This document shows positions 41,915 through 50,009 of a stretch of DNA of 64,000 nucleotides, piece after piece. The translations under genes were made by a program, and so were the position numbers. The stretch comes from Dysgonomonas sp. UBA7710. Lineage in GTDB: Bacteria > Bacteroidota > Bacteroidia > Bacteroidales > Dysgonomonadaceae. Position 1 is the stretch's first letter, and each line of letters begins with the position of its first letter. The notes beneath the pieces are model-generated. The model did no database searches and was not told the origin of the DNA. It worked only from the letters and a program-made list of their open reading frames with translations. The stretch covers positions 1 to 64,000 of the forward strand of contig NZ_DLFW01000035.1 in NCBI RefSeq assembly GCF_002482385.1, read 5' to 3'.

Positions 41915-43804
41915 TCAGATATTATCCATATTTCTTTTCACAAAGTTATTCAATGCTTCACCTTTGAGCATACCGTTTGACAAGAGTGCGAGGTCTATCA
42001 GTTGACGGATATTTGTGCTCTCGGTAGCATATAAGCCTACAGCTTCCTTGTCTTTGCCATCAATGTCACCCATGATTTTTTTGATAAGCGGATGTTCTAT
42101 ATTCAGTACCAGATTGTAGCTGTTAGGCATCTCTCCATAAAATCCCATTCCGGTTTGCATAGCCGACATTTCTTTCATCCGGCGCATAAATTCGTTTTGA
42201 GTTATCTGTATCGGCTGAGCCTTTTCATCCAAAGCTTTATAATCCACGATAAATTCAGTTTTCTCTATCTTTGGAAGCTGGGATGTGAAGGCTTCATTCA
42301 ACTCTTCTTTTTGCTTGTCGGTCAGATTTACTTCTTTGCTGTCTTCTTTTTGGATAAGGTTGTCGATAGTATCGGCATCTACCCTGACAAATTTACTTTT
42401 TTCGAATTTTTGTTCCAGCATCCCGGCCATATGTACATCGAGTTGCCCGTCGAAGAGAATTACATCGTAGCCTTTGTCTTTAGCCGTATTGATATAAGAA
42501 TATTGTTCGTCTTTATTACTTGCATATAAATATATAAGGTTACCGTCTTTATCTGTTTGGTTAGATGAGATCAATGTCTTATATTCTTCGAATGTAAATG
42601 CTTTCGCATCCGTATTTTTTAACAGGCAGATTTTCTGTGCCCGTTCATAGAATTTATCGTCAGTGAGCATGCCATATTCTATGAATATTTTCAGACTATC
42701 CCATTTTTCTTCAAACCGGGAACGGTCGTTCTTGAATATTTCTTCCAGACGGTCGGCTACTTTTTTTGTAATATGATTCGATATTTTCTTCACATTCTGG
42801 TCACTTTGCAGATAAGAACGTGAAACGTTGAGCGGAATATCCGGAGAGTCGAGAACCCCGTGCATCAATGTGAGAAACTCCGGAACAATACCTTCTACTG
42901 AATCGGTAACGAATACCTGATTGCTATAAAGTTGAATCTTGTTGCGGTTCATATCCACATTGCTCTTTATTTGCGGGAAATAAAGCACACCTGTCAGTTT
43001 GAACGGGTAGTCTACATTCAGGTGTATCCAGAACATCGGTTCGTCAGAAAATGGATAAAGTTCCTGATAGAATTTCTTATAATCCTCGTCTTTCAGATCT
43101 GCAGGTTTGCGTGTCCAAAGCGGATTGGTATCATTTATTACATTGTCTTCTTCTGTTTCGACTGATTTTCCGTCTTTCCATTCGGTTTTTTTTCCGAATA
43201 CAATCGGTACAGGCAGGAAGCGACAGTATTTTTTGAGTAATTTATCAACCTCTCCCTGTTCAAGAAAATTCTTGTTTTCGTCATCTATATATAATATTAT
43301 GTCTGTACCCCGTTCGGCCTTTTCTGCCGCTTCTATAGTATATTCCGGAGAACCGTCACAGCTCCATTTAACAGCTTCTGCACCTTCTTTGAATGATTTG
43401 GTGATAATCTCCACTTTCTTAGATACCATGAAAGATGAATAGAATCCAAGGCCAAAATGACCGATTATGGAATTGGCATCTTTCTTATATTTATCAAGGA
43501 ATTCATTTGCCGAAGAGAATGCAATCTGATTTATATACTTATCTATCTCTTCATTTGTCATACCAATACCGTTGTCGGATATTGTAAGTGTCCCGTTATC
43601 CTTATCTATTTTAATTTTTACTGAAAGGTTTCCCAGTTCACCTTTGAATTCTCCCAAAGAAGCATATGTTTTTAACTTTTGGGAGGCATCTACCGCATTA
43701 GAAACTAGTTCACGAAGAAAAATTTCATGATCGCTATATAAAAATTTCTTTATAATTGGGAAGATATTCTCAGTTGTAACCCCAATTTTACCATTTTGTT
43801 GCAT
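41915..43804 (-). CDS. htpG: molecular chaperone HtpG (Hsp90)
   Basis: A 629-residue ATP-dependent chaperone. The N-terminal GHKL ATPase shows LFLRELVSNAVDASQKLK (catalytic Glu and Asn), TISDNGIGMT and IGHFGLGFYSSFMVS. The middle domain has the conserved LNVSRSYLQ with its arginine, and the dimerisation domain ends in NNFVKRNMDNI with no MEEVD tail, as in bacteria. The length is normal. A palindrome shared with hsp20 lies 75-88 bp upstream. Confidence 0.97.
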   Translation of the reverse strand: MQQNGKIGVTTENIFPIIKKFLYSDHEIFLRELVSNAVDASQKLKTYASLGEFKGELGNLSVKIKIDKDNGTLTISDNGIGMTNEEIDKYINQIAFSSANEFLDKYKKDANSIIGHFGLGFYSSFMVSKKVEIITKSFKEGAEAVKWSCDGSPEYTIEAAEKAERGTDIILYIDDENKNFLEQGEVDKLLKKYCRFLPVPIVFGKKTEWKDGKSVETEEDNVINDTNPLWTRKPADLKDEDYKKFYQELYPFSDEPMFWIHLNVDYPFKLTGVLYFPQIKSNVDMNRNKIQLYSNQVFVTDSVEGIVPEFLTLMHGVLDSPDIPLNVSRSYLQSDQNVKKISNHITKKVADRLEEIFKNDRSRFEEKWDSLKIFIEYGMLTDDKFYERAQKICLLKNTDAKAFTFEEYKTLISSNQTDKDGNLIYLYASNKDEQYSYINTAKDKGYDVILFDGQLDVHMAGMLEQKFEKSKFVRVDADTIDNLIQKEDSKEVNLTDKQKEELNEAFTSQLPKIEKTEFIVDYKALDEKAQPIQITQNEFMRRMKEMSAMQTGMGFYGEMPNSYNLVLNIEHPLIKKIMGDIDGKDKEAVGLYATESTNIRQLIDLALLSNGMLKGEALNNFVKRNMDNI

Positions 43805-43878
43805 GTTATTAATATTTTAATTCGTATATTTGTTTTTGTAGTATAGGGAGACAAAATAAGTGCCAAATATATTCGTTG

Positions 43879-43891
43879 TGACATTTTGTCG
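43879..43891. promoter_or_regulatory. TGACA-N3-TGTC inverted repeat upstream of htpG
   Basis: TGACATTTTGTCG. Its 12-base core TGACATTTTGTC is the same as in the palindrome upstream of hsp20 (25084-25102). It lies about 75 bp before the htpG start, within a gap (43805-44163) with no gene. Confidence 0.45.
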
Positions 43892-44071
43892 GAGGCCTAA
43901 AAGTATTATTTATATACATTTTTAGTTAATAGAAATTATTTATAATACATATATTCTCTTAGATTATTTTTTAGATTTCTGGTTATCAAAGAATTAAAAA
44001 TAAAAAAATCAACAATTAACATTTTTATTTAACAAATAAACTAATATTTAACTAAAATGAGAAAAAGTATT

Positions 44072-44079
44072 TACCTTTG
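44072..44079 (+). promoter_or_regulatory. -7 box of the ECF sigma factor gene
   Basis: TACCTTTG, giving a leader of roughly 80 nt. Confidence 0.55.
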
Positions 44080-44163
44080 TTTTAACAACAGGAAAATATG
44101 AAATACCTGCTGCAACTATAAAATAAATTAAACTATATTTCGCCAACTTAATACTTATATACG

Positions 44164-44697
44164 ATGGCAACACTAGATAAGAATAATAAAGGTTTTGAAG
44201 ATAAGTTGATAGACTTACAAAACAATATGATGAATTTTGCGCTAACCCTTACATCAAATAGAGAAGAAGCTAAAGATCTGTTGCAGGAAACAACTCTGAG
44301 AGCTTTGGATAACAGGGAGAAGTATTACGAAAATGTTAATTTCAAAGGCTGGGTGTTTACTATTATGCATAATATATTTGTAAACAACTATCGCCGTGTG
44401 GTTCGCAGCCAGACAATGATCGATCAAACAGAGAATTTATACCATCTGAATATGCCTCAGGATTCCGGATTCGATACACCGGAAGGTGCGTACACTGTAT
44501 CTGAAATATCCAGAGTAATAAACAGCTTTTCAGATGAATATAAAGTTCCTTTCTCAATGCATGTTACAGGATTTAAATACGAAGAAATAGCTCAACAGTT
44601 AAGCCTGCCCATAGGTACTGTAAAGAGCCGTATTTTCTTCGCCAGAAAACGCCTTCAGGAATTATTAGCTGACTATAAATTCCAGGACAGAGAATAA
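44164..44697 (+). CDS. ECF RNA polymerase sigma factor
   Basis: A 177-residue sigma-70 family protein with region 2 (~20-90: MMNFALTLTSNREEAKDLLQETTLRAL, NFKGWVFTIMHNIFVNNYRR) and region 4 (~115-170: INSFSDEYKVPFSMHVTGFKYEEIAQQLSLPIGTVKSRIFFARKRLQELL). There is no region 3, so it belongs to the extracytoplasmic-function group. No anti-sigma gene is next to it. In Bacteroidota such stand-alone sigma factors often act in envelope or stress responses, but the target genes are not visible here. Confidence 0.93.
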   Translation: MATLDKNNKGFEDKLIDLQNNMMNFALTLTSNREEAKDLLQETTLRALDNREKYYENVNFKGWVFTIMHNIFVNNYRRVVRSQTMIDQTENLYHLNMPQDSGFDTPEGAYTVSEISRVINSFSDEYKVPFSMHVTGFKYEEIAQQLSLPIGTVKSRIFFARKRLQELLADYKFQDRE

Positions 44698-44720
44698 TAT
44701 TATTCCTACTTTGATTATAC

Positions 44721-44749
44721 AGCCTGCAAAATATTTGCAGGCTTTTTTT
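44721..44749 (+). terminator. terminator after the sigma factor gene
   Basis: AGCCTGCAA (44721-44729) pairs with TTGCAGGCT (44735-44743), followed by TTTTTT. Confidence 0.88.
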
Positions 44750-44822
44750 ATATTTTAGCTTCCCATTTCAGAGGGCTGGACAAACTCTATATAATCGAAA
44801 ATATGTCGAAAGATTATTTACT

Positions 44823-45560
44823 CTATTCTGCGCAATAATCATATTCCAAGACCGTTTCCCATCCGTTCTTAACGTATCTGGGATCAACCGAAAATTCAGC
44901 AGCGCCGATATCCAGATCATCTGAACACGGGATTCTGTAATGTCCCCATGCACAACGTTTCGATGATTTTGTCGCGGGATTATAACTTGTCCATGTACCA
45001 AGAAACTGGTTGTTGCAATAGCCGTCGGCATCGGACATCAGATCGTCGTACAAAAGATTTCCGTCTTCATCTATATACCAGTATGTAACCAGTTTACCCG
45101 AAAATATACCACTGTATTTTTGCTCCTTATTTTCGCTAAAAGAAAAATCGGCCATAATATAACCTTGGCTAACGGGTGCCGCTTCCGCTTCCTCGTCTGT
45201 ATCCTCGTCTATATTTTTGTATTCCCTGATGCCTGTGATTCTTATTGTGCCTTCGAAATCGCAAGTATTGGTTTTTACTTTCGAATTGCCTTTCACTCGG
45301 TAAGTATTTGCCGAGGCACGCTCTATCTCTGTGAAATAGATATGCAAGCGTTGAAAGTCATTCCCGATATATCCGAGATAACACGTCTGACTATCGAGCA
45401 ACAAGGGAGAAAAATCAAGATCGTCAAGAAAATCCGGTTCCGGAGAAACGGTTTCCGCTTCCAATATAAAATCCTTTATCCATTCGTCAGCACTGCAATT
45501 GGTCTGTGCATGCACAGACAGCGCTATACTCATCAAAAATACACACAAGACCTTTTTCAT
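44823..45560 (-). CDS. secreted acidic protein of unknown function
   Basis: A 245-residue protein with a signal peptide (residues 1-18, ending LSVHAQ). The mature protein is acidic (EYKNIDEDTDEEAEAAP) and has several Cys (NCSADEW, TNTCDFEGTI, DGYCNNQF, KRCAWGHYRIPCSDD) that could form disulfides in the periplasm. Segments such as GYIMADFSFSENKEQKYSGIFSGKL and FLGTWTSYNP suggest a beta-barrel or lipocalin-like fold, but no family is recognised. Its start overlaps the topB stop by 4 bp (ATGA), so it is translated from the topB message, an odd pairing. Confidence 0.7.
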   Translation of the reverse strand: MKKVLCVFLMSIALSVHAQTNCSADEWIKDFILEAETVSPEPDFLDDLDFSPLLLDSQTCYLGYIGNDFQRLHIYFTEIERASANTYRVKGNSKVKTNTCDFEGTIRITGIREYKNIDEDTDEEAEAAPVSQGYIMADFSFSENKEQKYSGIFSGKLVTYWYIDEDGNLLYDDLMSDADGYCNNQFLGTWTSYNPATKSSKRCAWGHYRIPCSDDLDIGAAEFSVDPRYVKNGWETVLEYDYCAE

Positions 45561-47659
45561 TTATATAAGATTTTTTTTAGTTCCTCGTCAGTCAGGTTTT
45601 CTCCCGCTTCATTGAATGCTAGCCTGAATGTACATCCTGCTTTCCATTCCGAACAGCCATAGGCCGTTTTTCCTCTCAATATCGTCCCTTTTTTACATAG
45701 AGGACAAAGAAGAGGCTGTTGTACGGCTTCTGTTTGGGCGGCTTTCTCCGCTTTCTCCTTTTTGGCTCTCGGTTTTCGTTCCGAAGCAGACTTTTTCTCT
45801 TTTGGTGCTTTTTGTTTCGGCTTCTCCGCGTCTTCTTTCACTGCCGCTTCTATTGTTATCCGGCTGCCCCAGTCACTTTTTACATTGGTTACTATCTCGG
45901 TAAGCATCTGTTTCAGTTCTTCAATAAACTGGCGCGGGTCGTATTCACTCTTCTCTATCTGGCGGAGTTTCTTTTCCCATAGTCCGGTAAGTTCAGCCGA
46001 TTTCAATAACTCTTCTTTAATCGTGCCTATCAGTTCCACCCCTGTTTGTGTAGCATAGAGGTTTTTCCGTTCCTTACGGATATAGTTGCGTTTGAATAAT
46101 GTTTCTATTATAGCGGCACGTGTCGACGGACGTCCGATGCCGTTCTCTTTCAGGGTATCACGCAGTTCATCATCTTCTACCAGCTTACCCGCGGTTTCCA
46201 TCGCCCGCAGCAGGGTTGCTTCGGTATAATACTTAGGCGGCTGTGTCCACTTTTCGTTCAGTGCAGGCTCATGCGGGCCTTTTTCCCCTTTTACGAACGG
46301 AGGAAGTATATTATCATCTTCCTTGTCTGTTTCCTCTTCTTCCTGATTCGGGTTATTCGGACTATTGGCAGGTCTTTCGAATACCACACGCCATCCGGGT
46401 TCGAGTATTTGCTTGCCTGTTACTTTAAATTCCACTTTGGCAGCTTCGCCCAATACAGTAGTGGTTGAAATCTTACAATTCGGGTAAAATGCCGCAATAA
46501 ACCGGCGGGTGATAAGATCGTACACTTTGCGCTCCTCGGCCGATATAGCGTTTGCCCTTACTCCTGTGGGGATAATGGCATGGTGGTCGGTCACTTTACT
46601 GTTATCGAATACTTTTTTCGACTTTGGTATTTTCGGCAATGACAATACAGGATTAACCAACCCTTCATACCCTGCTAAGCCTCTCAATATAGCGGGTACT
46701 TTCGGATACATATCGTCGCTCAGGTAAGTAGTATCTACGCGGGGATAGGTGGTTAGTTTCTTTTCGTACAGCGATTGTATGGTTTTCAATGTATCTTCGG
46801 CCGAAAAGGCGAATTTCTTATTGCATTCCACCTGCAAAGCTGTGAGGTCGAACAGGCGGGGGGCCAGTTCTTCTCCATTCTTTGTGGTAACGTCCGTTAC
46901 TTCAAATTCAGACAGCTTTATTTCTTCAAGGAACTTTTCCCCTTCTTCTTTCGAAGTAAAACGTCCTTTTGTCGCCGAAAATATTGTTTCCCTGTAAACA
47001 GTTTTCAGTTCCCAATACGGTTCGGGTTTGAAGTTTTCTATTTCAAGCTGACGGTTTACAATCAGTGCGAGGGTAGGAGTTTGTACCCTTCCTATAGATA
47101 ATACGGAACGATTTTGTCCGTATTTTACCGTATATAGCCGTGTTGCATTCATACCCAGCAACCAGTCGCCGATAGCCCGGGACAATCCGGCTTCATAAAG
47201 TTTATCGAATGCGTTCTGATCTTTTAGATTATTGAACCCTTCGCGGATAGAGTCTTCTGTCAGTGAAGATATCCACAAACGCTTTACCGGAGCTTTATTC
47301 TGCGCTTTCTGCATCACCCATCGCTGGATAAGTTCTCCTTCTTGCCCGGCATCACCGCAGTTAATTACTTCATCCGCTTCAGACATTAGTTTTTCTATTA
47401 CTGCGAACTGCTTTTTCACTCCTTCGTTCTCGATAAGCCTGATGCCAAAACGGGGAGGAATCATCGGTAACAAATCCAGAGACCATTGTTTCCATTGGGG
47501 GGCATATTCGTGCGGTTCTTTGAGCGTGCAGAAATGCCCGAACGTCCATGTCACCTGATAGCCGTTGCCCTCAAAATATCCATCCCTACGGGCATTTGCC
47601 CCCAGTATTCCGGCTATTTCACGTGCTACGCTTGGTTTTTCGGCTATGCAGACTTTCAT
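45557..47659 (-). CDS. topB: DNA topoisomerase III
   Basis: A 700-residue type IA topoisomerase that unlinks single DNA strands. The N-terminal Toprim domain shows KVCIAEKPSVAREIA and EVINCGDAGQEGELIQRWV. The catalytic region is TTYPRVDTTYLSDDM with the active tyrosine in TTYL. GIGRPSTRAAIIETL and SIGRVQTPTLALIV are further family marks. A Lys/Glu-rich linker (~615-655) leads to a C-terminal zinc finger (CPLCKKGTIL..YGCSEWKAGC). The length is normal for plain TopB. It looks chromosomal and not carried on a conjugative element. Confidence 0.95.
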   Translation of the reverse strand: MKVCIAEKPSVAREIAGILGANARRDGYFEGNGYQVTWTFGHFCTLKEPHEYAPQWKQWSLDLLPMIPPRFGIRLIENEGVKKQFAVIEKLMSEADEVINCGDAGQEGELIQRWVMQKAQNKAPVKRLWISSLTEDSIREGFNNLKDQNAFDKLYEAGLSRAIGDWLLGMNATRLYTVKYGQNRSVLSIGRVQTPTLALIVNRQLEIENFKPEPYWELKTVYRETIFSATKGRFTSKEEGEKFLEEIKLSEFEVTDVTTKNGEELAPRLFDLTALQVECNKKFAFSAEDTLKTIQSLYEKKLTTYPRVDTTYLSDDMYPKVPAILRGLAGYEGLVNPVLSLPKIPKSKKVFDNSKVTDHHAIIPTGVRANAISAEERKVYDLITRRFIAAFYPNCKISTTTVLGEAAKVEFKVTGKQILEPGWRVVFERPANSPNNPNQEEEETDKEDDNILPPFVKGEKGPHEPALNEKWTQPPKYYTEATLLRAMETAGKLVEDDELRDTLKENGIGRPSTRAAIIETLFKRNYIRKERKNLYATQTGVELIGTIKEELLKSAELTGLWEKKLRQIEKSEYDPRQFIEELKQMLTEIVTNVKSDWGSRITIEAAVKEDAEKPKQKAPKEKKSASERKPRAKKEKAEKAAQTEAVQQPLLCPLCKKGTILRGKTAYGCSEWKAGCTFRLAFNEAGENLTDEELKKILYK

Positions 47660-47667
47660 ATAAATTA

Positions 47668-47706
47668 TTAATTAGCAAATTTGAAGATTAGTATATTAGC
47701 AAATGA
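47668..47706. repeat. AT-rich GCAAATTTG/TTAGCAAAT dispersed repeat, copy 2
   Basis: TTAATTAGCAAATTTG and ATTAGCAAATGAAT, related to the sequences at 8186-8265 and 57711-57790. It is the first part of the 417-bp gap upstream of topB. Confidence 0.45.
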
Positions 47707-47838
47707 ATCGATTAAATATCCCTTGTCATGCTGAGTGGAGCGAAGCATCTCGTCAGTTAGCTGTCAGGAGTATTCTCACGCACATTTTATTCATAACTTA
47801 TAATCCATAATTTTATTTACATTTTTTAACTGTATATA

Positions 47839-47969
47839 GTTAAAAAGTAACAAAAGTAACAGTTTTTACAGTTAGCAGTCATCAGTTAATAACTCGTATC
47901 TCATATAACTTTCAACTTACTATCCATTACTTGAAATTCATTACTTGTTAAAACTTGACAAACTTGACA
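47839..47969 (-). repeat. composite TGTTAC element, copy C (inverted, diverged)
   Basis: About 131 bp in the same orientation as copy B. It begins GTTAAAAAGTAACAAAAGTAACA and ends GTTAAAACTTGACAAACTTGACA, so the far end-motif has changed from GTAAC to TTGAC in both halves. The inner CAGTCATCAGTTAATAACTCGTATC word is kept. A TTTTTAACT/AGTTAAAAA inverted repeat overlaps the left end (47823-47846). Confidence 0.7.
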
Positions 47970-48076
47970 CTTTTTTACTATATTTTTATTTGTCAGTTTC
48001 TCTTATTACTATAACTCAATACTTGCAAGAAGTATCAGCTAATAGCTAAAGGCTACCGCTAATATATAGATAAAGT

Positions 48077-48895
48077 TTAATAACTTTCGTTATCATTCGG
48101 GAAATCGGTAGACTTCACATCCTTGATATATCCCTGCACGGCCTCAGTCATTACTGTATGCAGGTCGGCATAACGGCGTAAGAATTTGGGTGAGAAATTT
48201 TTATTGATACCGAGCATATCGTGTACGACAAGCACCTGTCCATCCGCATGCGGACCGGCGCCAATACCGATAGTTGGTATTGTTAGTTGCGAGCTTACAG
48301 TCTTTGTTAATTCAGCAGGTATCTTCTCCAATACCATACCAAAACAACCTACTTCCTGAAGCAGGAGTGCATCTTTTATCAGCTTGTCTGCTTCTGCACT
48401 ATCTTTAGCACGGACATTGTATGTGCCGTATTTATTGATAGACTGCGGCATCAGGCCCAGATGCCCCATTACGGGGATGCCTGCGTCTATAATCTTCTTT
48501 ATGTCGGGTATCACTTCTTCACCTCCTTCGATTTTCAAGGCATCTGCCCCTGTCTCTTTCATCATACGGATAGCGTATTCCAGCGATTTGAGCGGATTAC
48601 CCGATACTGTACCGAAAGGCATATCTACGATTACCAAAGCACGTTTTGCGCCATTCATCACCGAACGTCCATGGTATATCATCTGATCGAGGGTCATAGG
48701 TAAAGTGGTAATGTTACCCACCATAACATTGGATGCTGAGTCGCCGACGAGAATAACATCCAGTCCGGCCTGGTCCAGAATAGATGCCATAGAGTAATCG
48801 TAGGCTGTAAGCATTGAGATCTTTTCACCACGCTGTTTCATTTCTATCAGGCGGCGTGTTGTAACCTTGCGGTTATCCTCTGTGTATGTAGACAT
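48077..48895 (-). CDS. panB: 3-methyl-2-oxobutanoate hydroxymethyltransferase
   Basis: A 272-residue enzyme that adds a hydroxymethyl group from methylene-tetrahydrofolate to ketoisovalerate in pantothenate (CoA) synthesis. Family blocks are MLTAYDYSMASILDQAGLDVILVGDSASNVMVG, DALKIEGG, GIPVMGHLGLMPQSINKYG, TIGIGAGPHADGQVLVVHDMLG with metal-binding Asp and Glu residues. The length is normal. No panC or panD is adjacent. It is a single gene. Confidence 0.96.
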   Translation of the reverse strand: MSTYTEDNRKVTTRRLIEMKQRGEKISMLTAYDYSMASILDQAGLDVILVGDSASNVMVGNITTLPMTLDQMIYHGRSVMNGAKRALVIVDMPFGTVSGNPLKSLEYAIRMMKETGADALKIEGGEEVIPDIKKIIDAGIPVMGHLGLMPQSINKYGTYNVRAKDSAEADKLIKDALLLQEVGCFGMVLEKIPAELTKTVSSQLTIPTIGIGAGPHADGQVLVVHDMLGINKNFSPKFLRRYADLHTVMTEAVQGYIKDVKSTDFPNDNESY

Positions 48896-48928
48896 GTCTT
48901 TTGTTATTTTAATTAATAAAAATCAGGG

Positions 48929-48936
48929 CAAAGTTA
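48929..48936 (-). promoter_or_regulatory. -7 box of panB
   Basis: TAACTTTG on the minus strand, 33 bp upstream of the ATG. Confidence 0.55.
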
Positions 48937-49129
48937 TAAAATAAATATAAGAATGAACTTAAAAAAAGCCTTGCCAATGGTGTAAGCGGGAAAGTTCATT
49001 GTTTACTAAAACCTGATTTCGTGCTTTTGTCCTGAAATATCAGACTTTTAGAGAAACGTCTCCCATCTCCAAAGAGATCTTTTGGTTAAAGCCTGAAGAG
49101 CTTTTGTCTTGTAGCCTCGTCCCGCCTGC

Positions 49130-49164
49130 TCGCGCAGACGTCCCGTCTGTATGTTTCGTAGCAA
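49130..49164. repeat. dispersed repeat with GCAGACGTCCCGTCTG hairpin, copy 2
   Basis: Identical over 20 bases to 1310-1329, with CGTAGCAA at the same offset. It lies in the 559-bp gene-free gap 48896-49454, which also holds small inverted repeats (CTTTTGG/CCAAAAG near 49320-49339; GCAATC/GATTGC near 49348-49362) but no gene that I can support. Confidence 0.6.
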
Positions 49165-49454
49165 ACATTTTGCCTTGTCAACAAGACACGACTGGAAGTC
49201 CGCGCCAGCGGGGATTATTATAGTATAAAATTATTGGATTCTTTTACACATAATAACTATCCTCAGTTATGCCTGAAACATTCGCTCATATCTGCCGCGC
49301 CCTTCCGGGCTTGTCCATTCTTTTGGCATTGCCCAAAAGGGACACAAGCAATCTCTGATTGCGCGTAGTAGAAAACAATAGAACTGATTAATTCAACTAC
49401 TGATTCGTATAACTTATTGGCTTGTATCTTGTATTGACTAAATATTACAGAACC

Positions 49455-49937
49455 TTATTTCTTTACCTGATAACCTGCTTCAGCAGCATATTCCATCTGA
49501 GCCGTAGCTAAATCCTGGAATGATTTTGAATACTCATCCACTTTGGCCTGATATGTTTCCTGCAACTTAGTAACATCTTCTATTGCGGATTCCTGAGTCA
49601 AGGTAGCAAAACCCTTTCCGGCTTCTACAACTCCTCTAAGGCTTTCGTATGTTTTCAACGCGGCTTCTTTAAATTTGTCACCGCCTTTGGGTATATCCAA
49701 AGCTTTCACAATTGTTATCTCTGTGTCTATTTTAGCCAGAGCGCTGTCGGTCTTGGCTGCAATAGCTGCGAAGTTTCCATTGCTGACAGCGTTGCTCAGA
49801 TCACTGTCGTAAGAAACGCTTATTTCTGTGATTGTGGCATTTGCTTTGGTTATCGTATTATTAAATTTCACCGGGTCAGGACCACAAGAGGTCAGAACAA
49901 GTAATACAGCCAAAAAAGAAAATAAGATTTTTTTCAT
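49455..49937 (-). CDS. hypothetical lipoprotein, helical
   Basis: A 160-residue lipoprotein (lipobox LVLTSC, Cys18). The mature part is predicted to be mostly helical, with Ala-rich, Lys/Glu/Asp amphipathic stretches (TKANATITEISVSYDSDLSNAV; TKLQETYQAKVDEYSKSFQDLATAQMEYAAEAG), like a four-helix bundle. No catalytic motif is seen. Small helical lipoproteins like this occur widely in Bacteroidota with no known role. It lies 72 bp downstream of the ABC-F gene. Confidence 0.75.
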   Translation of the reverse strand: MKKILFSFLAVLLVLTSCGPDPVKFNNTITKANATITEISVSYDSDLSNAVSNGNFAAIAAKTDSALAKIDTEITIVKALDIPKGGDKFKEAALKTYESLRGVVEAGKGFATLTQESAIEDVTKLQETYQAKVDEYSKSFQDLATAQMEYAAEAGYQVKK

Positions 49938-50009
49938 ACCGGGTTAAGCTATAGTAGTTTTTTTATGACTTTCGGTAAAAATAAATAAAATAGCCGGAAA
50001 AACAACGAG

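Noticed and set aside
45557..47659. TopB as a sign of a conjugative transposon
   Set aside because: No tra, mobilisation or integrase genes nearby, and neighbours are housekeeping genes.
45628..47671. Several plus-strand frames opposite topB
   Set aside because: Low-complexity Phe/Ser-rich products typical of antisense reading.
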